A stretch of 64,000 bases of DNA from Vicia villosa (Eukaryota > Streptophyta > Magnoliopsida > Fabales > Fabaceae). Position numbers and translations under genes: made by a program. This document shows positions 56,147 to 64,000 of the stretch, piece by piece (the first letter of the stretch is position 1; each line of letters begins with the position of its first letter). Where the stretch lies: NCBI RefSeq assembly GCF_029867415.1, contig NC_081183.1, positions 14,008,404-14,072,403 of the forward strand. Direction: 5' to 3'. The notes under the pieces are model-generated. The model searched no databases. It worked only from the letters and a program-made list of their open reading frames with translations, and was not told the origin of the DNA.

Positions 56147-57454
56147 TTACGGATCAAAAATCGGAACAGCTTCCGAACTTCGATCGACTTCACCACCAAG
56201 ATACGGCTTGAGTCTTTGACCATTCACAGTCCAACTTTCATTTGTTGTCGGATTTTCAAGCACAACCGCTCCATAGTCTTTTACTTCCTTGATTCGGAAC
56301 GGACCCGACCACTTCGACTTTAATTTGCCCGAAAACAACTTCAACCTTGAATTAAACAATAGAACCATTTGACCTTCTTTGAACTCCTTCTCCACAATCT
56401 TTTTATCATGATACCCCTTCACTTTCTCCTTGTAGATTTTGTTGGATTCATAGGCTTGTAATCGCAATTCTTCCATTTCAAGCAATTGCAATCTTCTCAT
56501 TTCACCACTTGTCTTAGGATCAAAGTTAAGCAACTTCAAGGCCCAAAATGCCTTATGCTCCAATTCCACAGGTAAATGACAACTCTTCCCGTAAACCATT
56601 TGAAATGGAGTAAAACCAATCGGTGCCTTGTATGCCGTACGGTAAGCCCATAAAGCATCATCCAACTTTTGTGACCAATCCTTTCTTGACGAAGAAACTG
56701 TTTTTTCCAAGATTCTTTTAATTTCTCGGTTGGAAACTTCGGCTTGACCATTAGCTTGTGGATGATAAGCCGTTGTTACCTTGTGCTTCACACCATATTG
56801 TTGTAAGACTTTTTCAAGTTGTGTGTTGCAAAAATGTGAGCCACCATCACTAATGAGAATCCTTGGTGTTCCAAACCTTGTAAAAATGTTTTTCTTCAAG
56901 AACTTGATTACGGTCTTTCCATCCGCCTTTGGACATGCTATTGCTTCTACCCACTTTGAAACATAATCAACCGCAACCAAAATATACTCACAACCAAAAG
57001 ACGAAGGAAATGGTCCTACAAAGTCTATTCCCCAACAATCGAACACTTCCACTTCTAACATGTTGGTCAATGGCATTTCATTCCTTTTGCTCACTCCACC
57101 ACTTCTTTGACAATTGTCACAACTTTGTGCATGCAAGTAGGCATCTTTGAATAACGTAGGCCAATAGAACCCGGATTGAAGAACTTTTGCCGCCGTTCTT
57201 TGTCCACCATAGAGTCCACCATAAGGTGAGTTATGACAATGCCACAAGATTCTCATTGCTTCTTCCCTTGTCACACATCTCCTTAACACACCATCCACCC
57301 CAATTTTGAACAAGTATGGATCATCCCACACATAGAATTTGGCATCATGAAGGAACTTCTTTGTTGCACTTTTACTCCAATCTTCCGGCATCCAACCCGA
57401 TGCCTTGTGATTAGCCATGTCAGCAAACCACGGCCTTTCTTCCACCATGAACAA
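56147..57454 (-). pseudogene. Ath-B integrase segment
   Basis: The frame is continuous with the RNase H segment except for a TAG at 57457-57455. The zinc-binding part has H72/H74 and the CDNC pair (C112, C115). The usual second histidine position (GGHxGG) reads GGLYGG, so one zinc ligand appears lost. The catalytic core is present: D144 in [11 protein letters not shown]203 in ISDGGSHF and E239 in [12 protein letters not shown]. The C-terminal tail ([20 protein letters not shown]) matches the remnant in Ath-A. It inserts cDNA into chromosomes. With the upstream stop and histidine loss this copy is unlikely to be active. Residue numbers count from the first codon after the stop. Confidence 0.88.
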
Positions 57455-58123
57455 CTATTCATCCGGGAATGATTCCAAAACCTCTTCTTCTTTGTTTGTT
57501 ACCTCTTCATTCACCAACCTTGACAAATGATCCGCCACCAAGTTTTCCGCTCCTTTCTTGTCTCTAATCCCTAAGTGAAATTCTTGTAGCAACAATATCC
57601 ACCTGATGAGCCTTTGTTTTGAATCCGGCTTGGTAAGCAAATACTTTATCGCTGCATGGTCAGTGTAAACAACAACTTTCGAACCAATTAGATAGGACCT
57701 AAATTTTTCTAATGCATATACAATAGCTAGTAGTTCTTTTTCAGTTGTTGCATAATTAACTTGTGCCTCATTAAGAACCTTACTAGCATAATGTATAGCA
57801 TGAAAAAATTTTCCTTTCCTTTGACCCAACACCGCTCCTACCGCATAATCACTAGCGTCACACATTAGTTCAAAGTCAAGTTTCCAATCGGGCGCTATGA
57901 TTATGGGTGCGGTAGTCAATCTTTGTTTCAATTCATTAAAAGCTAAAAGGCATGCATTATCAAAAACAAAAGACTTATCTTTGTTGAGCAAGTTGCTCAA
58001 AGGCTTTGCAATCTTTGAAAAGTCCTTAATAAATCTTCTATAGAATCCCGCATGGCCTAAGAAGCTTCGAATTCCTTTGACATTTGTTGGCGGTGGCAAC
58101 TTCTCAATAACCTCCACTTTTGC
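57455..58123 (-). pseudogene. Ath-B RNase H segment (with RT thumb/connection)
   Basis: The frame opens after a TGA at 58126-58124. It contains the connection sequence [19 protein letters not shown], then RNase H with [42 protein letters not shown] and [10 protein letters not shown], carrying the acidic catalytic residues in order. It degrades the RNA strand of the RNA:DNA hybrid. It ends at a TAG (57457-57455) in frame with integrase. Confidence 0.88.
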
Positions 58124-58167
58124 TCAGTCGACTTCAATTCCTTTGGAAGAAACTTTGTGACCAAGAA

Positions 58168-61100
58168 CTATGCCTTCGGTAACCATGAAATTGCATTTTT
58201 CCCAATTGAGGACCAAGTTGGTTTCAACACGGCATCCAAATTCTTCAAACAAAGATCAAATGAAGCTCCAAAAACGGAGAAGTCATCCATGAAAACTTCC
58301 ATTGTCTTTTCTATGAAGTCTGAGAAGATAGCTTGCATACACCTTTGGAAAGTGGCCGGTGCATTACACAACCCAAACGGCATTCGCCTATAAGCAAAAA
58401 TTCCAAAGGGACAAGTGAACGCCGTTTTCTCTTGATCTTCCGGATTGACCGAAATTTGGTTGTATCCGGAATAGCCATCCAAGAAACAATAGAAATCTTG
58501 ACCCGATAACCTTTCCAACATTTGGTCCATAAAAGGTAAAGGGAAGTGATCTTTCCTAGTAGCTTGGTTAAGCTTTCGGTAATCAATACACATCCTCCAA
58601 CCCGTCACGGTCCTTGTCGGAATCAACTCATTCTTTTCATTTGTGATCACGGTCATTCCTCCTTTCTTTGGTACCACTTGGACTGGACTCACCCATGCAC
58701 TATCGGAAATAGGATAAATCATTCCGGCTTCCAATAGTTTCACCACTTCCTTTCTTACAACTTCTTTCATTGTAGGATTCAACCGGCGTTGAGGTTGAGC
58801 TACCGGTTTAAAATCCTCCTCCATCATAATTTTATGCATACAATAGGCCGGACTAATTCCTTTTAGATCGGAAAGAACCCATCCTATCGCCTCCTTGTTA
58901 GCTTTCAACACATGAATTAATTTCTCTTCCTCCTTCTTTGACAATGAACCACTAATGATCACCGGCTTCTTACCACCTTCTTCAAGAAAAACATATTTCA
59001 AATGGGGTGGTAACATCTTCAATTCTAACTTAGTTTCCTCTACCTTTAGCTCATCTTTCAACTCCTCCATCTTTGCTTCCAAAGGACTTACCTCTTCAAA
59101 AACATCAAGATCTCTCAAACACTCTTCAATCTCTTTTTCTTCTTCTTCATTGAGAACATCAAGAGCTTTGGTTAGTGTTTTCTCAAGAGGATTGAACACA
59201 TGAGCTCGACTTTCAACTTGCATGATAACTTCCTCCATAGCATCAATTCTAAAACAATCACTTGTATCATTTGGATGTTTCATTGCTTCCGAGAGATCAA
59301 AACACACTTCCTCATCTTGGAACCTCAATTTCATCAAACCATCATCAATGTCTATCATCATCCTTGCCGTCTTCATAAAAGGTCTTCCTAGAATCAATGG
59401 GGTATCAACATCTTCCTCCATATCAATGACAACAAAATCAACCGGAAAGAAGAACTTGTCAACTTTCACAAGCAAATCTTCCGCTATCCCAAAAGGCATA
59501 GTTGTAGACTTATCGACTAATTGAAGTGTCATTCTTGTATTTTTCATATCAACAATGCCTAACCTCTTGACCATGGATAAAGGAATCAAATTGATACTTG
59601 AACCCGTGTCAACCAAGCCTCTTCCAATATGAATGTCACCAATAGTAACCGGCAAAGTAACTCTTCCCGGATCTCTTTCCTTCCTTGGTAAAGTACTTTG
59701 AATGATGGCACTACATTTAGCATCTAGGACAACCGTTTCGGGCTCAGTATAACTTCTTTTCTTTGTGAGGATGTCCTTCATAAACTTGGCATATTTTGGC
59801 ATTTGCTCTAAAGCTTCACCAAAAGGAATAATAATTTGCAATTGCCTAAATATGTCAAGAAAACGAGCATATTGCCTCTCATTATCTTTCTTTGAGGGAG
59901 CATGAGGGTAAGGTAAATTACGAACGGGAGGACTCATAACTTTCTTCTTCCCTTCTTTAATCTTTCTCTTTTTCTCTCTATTTTTTTCTTTTTCTTCCTC
60001 ACTTTTTTCTTCACTCTCATTTTCAACTAAGACTCCCTCATTTTTCTTTGGTTCTACTTCACTTTCTACCTCTTTCTCCTTTTCTATCCTAACTTCCTCC
60101 TTCTCAACCTCCTTCTCCACTTCACTTTCAAGCACCCTCCCACTCCTAGTTACAACCGCTTTGCAATGCTCCTTAGGATTGGTTTGAGTGTTTGCCGTGA
60201 ATGATGGTCCGGTTTGCTTCTCGGCTAATTGTTTCGCAAGTTGGCCGACTTGAGTCTCTAAATTCTTTATTGCCGCTTCATTACTCTTTTGATTCGCCAT
60301 TGATGCTTGCATGAATTGATTTAGAGTCTCCTCCAACTTTGAAGGCTTGTCTTGAGAAGGTGGTTGTTGTTGATAAGGACTTTGTCTTTGTTGATAATTA
60401 TCTTGTCTCCACCCTTGGCTATATTGTGGTGCATTAGGCCTTTGTTGGTATCCACCTTGGTTTTGGTAAGGAGCTTGTCTTTGTTGATAGCCTCCTTGAT
60501 TTTGATTCGCCATGTAATTCACTTCATTCACAGGTGGACAATATCCGGTAGGGTGGTCTCCACTACAAAGCTCACACGAAGCAACTTGTTTGTTCTTGTT
60601 AGGATCATGTAATTCCTTGAGTTGTTGAGGTAACCTTGCCATTTGTTTCGTGAGCTCCTCCACTTGTTGAGAAAGAAGCTTGTTCTGAGCAAGAATAGCA
60701 TCATTGGTTCCTAATTCAATAAGCCCCGGTTTCTTTTGAACAACTCCTCGGTTATGTTGCACCTGATGATCATTTCTGGCCATTTTCTCAATTATCTCTA
60801 TTGCCTCCTCTGCTGTCTTAGCCATCAAGGAACCTCCAGCTGTAGCATCTAGCAGAAGCTTAGGTTGTGGTTGTAAGCCATTACGAAAAATGTGAATCTG
60901 AGTAAGTTCATCAAATCCATGACTAGGACACTTTCTCAACATTGACTTATACCTTTCCCATGCCTCATTAAGAGTTTCATTCACGCCTTGAGAGAACACT
61001 GAAATTGTTGTTTTTGCTTCAAGTAACCGTGACTGAGGGAAGAACCTATCAAGAAACTTTTCTTCTAACTCATTCCAATTTGTCATGGTTTGAGTGGGTT

Positions 61101-61578
61101 GGTCTATATACCAATCCTTTGCTTTGCCGATCAAGGAGTGAGGGAATAATCTCTTAAACACCTGCTCTTCCTCTCTTTCAGGGGCTCCGACTGCTCCAGC
61201 AATTTCATAAAACTTTGTCAAGTGTGTATATGGGTCCTCATGATCAAGTCCTGCAAAGGGACTAGCATAAAGTAGCTGAAGAATGCCAGTCTTCATTTCA
61301 GAATTTCTTGCATTGTTGTCATTTCGTGCAAACTGGGCTGCTCTTCTCGGACTGTTAGCACATGGTGCTCTAGGTGGTGGTGGTGGTGGGTCCTGTTCTC
61401 CATGCCCTGCCATCTCTTCTTCTATAACTTGTGGTGCTGATGAAGTAGTAGCTTCTTGGGCTAATCTTCGTTCTTTGGCTAGTTTCCTTCTTCTCCTGGT
61501 TTTACTGTTCAATCTCCTTGCGGTTCTTTCAATTTCTGGATCAAAAAGAAGCTGATCTGCTGGTACACTCCCACGCAT
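58168..61578 (-). pseudogene. Ath-B gag-protease-reverse transcriptase, frameshifted in RT
   Basis: I take the ATG at 61578 (MRGSVPADQLLFDPEIE), which aligns with Ath-A gag; the frame is open from 61614. Numbered from 61614, the gag domain covers about residues 105-285, a short knuckle CELCSGDHPTGYC 347-359, a Q/Y-rich linker 365-425, and an acidic-basic stretch 495-560. Protease has DTGSS at 669-673 and ILGRPF at 741-746. Reverse transcriptase starts near 930, with FLDGYSGYNQI and the FMDDF catalytic motif at 1108-1112. About 20 residues later, near 58224, the frame shifts and ends at 58168. Sequence on both sides suggests a small deletion between short GTTGAAA repeats. Gag and protease products could still be made. 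Confidence 0.9.
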
Positions 61579-61691
61579 AAACCAGAGCTGAAACACTAAC
61601 CAAAAAGTGAGCACAGACTAGGCAATAATACTAATATTTATACTCAAAACACACAAAAACTATTGCTATGCTTATAATATCTTAACGCCAA

Positions 61692-61709
61692 TCCCCGGCA
61701 ACGGCGCCA
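61692..61709 (-). promoter_or_regulatory. Ath-B primer-binding site, tRNA-Asp type
   Basis: On the minus strand it reads TGGCGCCGTTGCCGGGGA, a full 18-nt match to the plant tRNA-Asp complement, three bases inside the LTR. Confidence 0.92.
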
Positions 61710-61712
61710 TTT

Positions 61713-62954
61713 TGTTAGAAAGTATAGGATAAATACTTCTAGTATCGTCTCCTCAGGGATTGATGCGATATTATCGCCGTTCTACAGCTTAGTGTACTTT
61801 GAGTTAAGATTCGGGATGTTTTTAGTGTCATGAAAGATAAATAGCATGAAAAGAAAGTAACGACAAGAATTTAGGATTTAAAAACGGTTTGGTAAAACTG
61901 TGTCAAGATTAGTTTTCGTTAGCTTGCTTTTGTATATACTCTGATGATCATGTATATGAACATATCAATGATTAATACAATCACGTATCCTCTCGATACT
62001 GTTTATCTCTAAAGCAGTGTCGTGATTGTTATTATATTAACCGTCAGATGATCTCTCATGCCGACAGTTGACATAATAACCTTTAAAGTTTGATACAAGT
62101 GATTATCAACTCACAAATCTATCTCTAGAGTTTGATTGTTGATAGATGAATACCCTTTTGGTCAAGATTTGAAACATATCTCTCAATAGTGTATCAAAAC
62201 AACATATAAACATGAATACAAAGATATTCACCATATATTAATCACCAACAAGGTTCATATACAAAAGATCAAGCTAAATACATACTCTACAAGCTAACTA
62301 CCTCTAATCTTGACACATGAGGAGTTTAGCTATCCATAGCTTCAACAACAAACATCAACACAAGACCTCCTAGCATAGAAATTCAAAGATGATGAAGAAA
62401 AATGCTTGAGAAATCTTGAAGATTTATGATTTATTCTCTCCTCTTCCCTTGCACTAGAGTGTATGGTTGGTAATAATGAAAAGAACAAGATAAGGATCCT
62501 CCAAAATATCTCTAAGTGCCTAAAAGTAGTCACTTGAAAAAGTACCGCCGCTTAGCGCCCAGACTGCCGCTAAGCGGAGCACCAAAAATATCTGCTTCCA
62601 CGCTAGAGACCGCTAAGCGGGCTGAGGCCGCTAAGCGGGACTTGCTGAGCACAAATTTTCCTCTCGCCCCTGGAAAACGCGCTTAGTGGCCGCTGAGCGG
62701 CCCTTGCTGAACCAAACTTCTTCATTAAGCCTCCAAACTTGCTCCAAATTGCATCCTTACCTCCTATTACTTGCCAAAATGCATATAACCTACAAAAAAC
62801 ATAAGAAAAGCTTAAAAAATACTATACTTACTACTAAACTCGATTTTATTTATTTACACTATTACGAACCGAAACTAAATAGAAAAGTAATGAGAAAAGT
62901 TATCGAAATACCACAAAAGTTTATCAACAAATATCCACATTTTGGATTCTAACA
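61713..62954 (-). repeat. Ath-B 5' LTR (1242 bp)
   Basis: Right LTR of the minus-strand element; palindrome island at about 62546-62703. Confidence 0.95.
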
Positions 62955-62959
62955 CATGC

Positions 62960-63613
62960 TTCATTCAATGATTCATTACTGCCTTGAGAGAATACTGCTA
63001 TCGCTGTTTTTGCTTCAAAGAATCGGTTTTGAGAGTAAAACCTTTCCAGAAATTTTTCTTCTAAGGTATTCCAATCAGTCATCATTGTTTCGGGTTGATC
63101 CAGATACCAATCTTTTGCCTTAGATAACAAAGAGTGTGGGAACAGCCTCTTGAACAGTGCTTCTTCATCAGCTTGAGCTACACCAGTTGTACCTGCTAAC
63201 TCATAGAATCTAGTAAGATGTGTATACGGATCTTCGTGATCCAATCCGGCGAAAGGGCTTGCACAAACCAACTGTATGATACCGGTCTTCAATTCTGAAA
63301 TCCGCCCGTTGGCAGCAGTTCTAACGAACTGTGGGTTGAGTCTTGGGCTATTAGCACATGGACCAGTAGCAGCCATGTTGACAATAGTAGGTTGTACAAT
63401 AACTTCTGGTTCTTCTTCTGTGAATAGTTCGTGAAAGAAGAGTCCTTCTTGCGACTCATCAATGGTTTCAAGTTGTTGTGACGATGTCGCGGTTGCGTTG
63501 TCTCTTGCTCTTGATATGTTTGCTCTTCTTCGTGTTTTGCTGTTTAACCTCCTAGCGGTCCTTTCGATCTCGGGATCAAAAAGAAGTTGATCACTGGTGA
63601 CTTTACTGCGCAT
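62960..63613 (-). pseudogene. Ath-A gag, N-terminal fragment
   Basis: It starts at the ATG at 63613 (MRSKVTSDQLLFDPEIE), matching the Ath-B start. It carries the first two thirds of the gag domain: LVCASPFAGLDHEDPYTHL, FKRLFPHSLLSKAKDWYL, WNTLEEKFLERFYSQNRF, AVFSQGSNESLNEA. It stops at the Ath-B border; the apparent continuation to 62924 reads into the Ath-B LTR. Gag packages the element RNA in virus-like particles. The frame is open here, so inactivation came from the nested insertions rather than point mutations. Confidence 0.85.
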
Positions 63614-63722
63614 ACACGAATTTCTGCACAAACTAACAAACGAGTGAAACAACCAAATCAATAAAATAGTAACAAAAAATCAAAATAAAAAACTATTGCA
63701 ATGCGTGCAATATTGACACCAA
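63614..63722 (-). other. Ath-A leader
   Basis: Short non-coding leader between primer site and gag. Confidence 0.6.
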
Positions 63723-63740
63723 TCCCCGGCAACGGCGCCA
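63723..63740 (-). promoter_or_regulatory. Ath-A primer-binding site, tRNA-Asp type
   Basis: On the minus strand it reads TGGCGCCGTTGCCGGGGA, three bases inside the 5' LTR. Confidence 0.92.
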
Positions 63741-63743
63741 AAT

Positions 63744-64000
63744 TGTTGAAAGTATTTGTGGGTAAATATTTTCGGTATATATCGTATCCACAGAGATTGG
63801 TTTAATATTACTGCCGTTCTATAGTTGTTTATTTTGAGTTAGAAAAATAGTTGGGTTTGTTTGTTTATCCTCAAGTTGCATATAACAGAATAATAATTGA
63901 ATGATAAAAAGCTTAAAGATGATTAACGATGGTAAACGAGTATGTTGAGTTCTAGGGTTCATCAACCTATTCCTATACAATTTATTAATTAATCCTTATT
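63744..64000 (-). mobile_element. Ath-A 5' LTR, first 257 bp, cut by the right edge
   Basis: It begins TGTTGAAAG and matches 11479-11735 with three substitutions. About 910 bp more should lie beyond the window. Confidence 0.92.

Larger units (their letters stand above)
51060..62954 (-). mobile_element. Ath-B: near-complete Athila-type retrotransposon in Ath-A gag
   Basis: An 11,895-bp element has LTRs of 1242 bp each (51060-52301 and 61713-62954), ends TGTTAGAA/TTCTAACA and perfect target duplication CATGC (51055-51059 and 62955-62959). The LTRs differ at about 12 positions by eye. Order on the minus strand: primer site, gag-protease-RT, RNase H, integrase, hairpin/donor module, intron, env-position ORF, 3' region, purine tract. 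Pol is broken at three points; gag, protease and the env-position ORF are open. Confidence 0.95.

Noticed and set aside
61692..61709. tRNA-Asp gene fragments at 18511, 46383, 61692 and 63723
   Set aside because: Only 18 nt match and each sits beside an LTR, so they are primer-binding sites.

Overview
This window looks like heterochromatic, repeat-dense DNA from a plant nuclear genome, and I see no host gene in it. A legume of the pea/clover group is my inference. It rests on an Ogre-like retrotransposon with about 4 kb LTRs and a minisatellite-rich 3' region, on AT-rich sequence, and on Athila and chromovirus elements with typical plant primer-binding sites. I found no rRNA, tRNA gene, CRISPR array, bacterial operon or single-copy gene.

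Layout. 1-8113 holds two tandem, diverged copies (each about 2.8 kb net) of a Tat-like element, called Tat-G. Each has a decayed gag and a 117-codon antisense ORF. The second copy is split by a solo LTR (Chromo-H, 4504-6577, perfect CTTCA target duplication). 8114-11478 is AT-rich DNA with a Stowaway-like MITE and CACTA-like hairpins. From 11479 to the right edge, everything is one minus-strand Athila-type element (Ath-A) blown apart by later insertions. Ogre-F (13477-41216, plus) sits in its 3' untranslated region. Ath-C (45211-50725, plus) and Ath-B (51060-62954, minus) sit in its gag gene. Ogre-F itself carries Ath-D (15477-19827, minus) in its 5' LTR and Chromo-E (30807-38332, minus) in its 3' LTR. 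Base counts close exactly: the 4004-bp Ogre-F 5' LTR minus a 217-bp and a 37-bp loss gives the 3750 bp of its 3' LTR.

Coding content is all retroelement. Ath-B is the most complete: gag, protease, reverse transcriptase, RNase H, integrase and an env-position ORF, with one frameshift and two in-frame stops in pol. Ath-A keeps gag-protease and the env-position ORF, but its protease is fused almost directly to the integrase tail. Ath-C keeps only a gag-linker ORF with a perfect 156-bp duplication. Ath-D and Ogre-F are essentially non-coding. Chromo-E has lost its reverse transcriptase core although its LTRs are nearly identical.

The most interesting signal is a small cis module shared by all four Athila-type elements. 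A 5-bp hairpin lies 10-16 nt after the last pol/gag stop (with a compensatory base-pair change in Ath-C). A gapless 36-nt spacer follows and ends exactly at a splice-donor-like GTAAG in Ath-A and Ath-B (GTAAA in Ath-D, mutated in Ath-C). In Ath-A and Ath-B a matching acceptor, TGTGCAG, abuts the ATG of the env-position ORF. A second recurring theme is short interrupted palindromes, different in each family, clustered in the LTRs, upstream of the TATA box where one can be seen.
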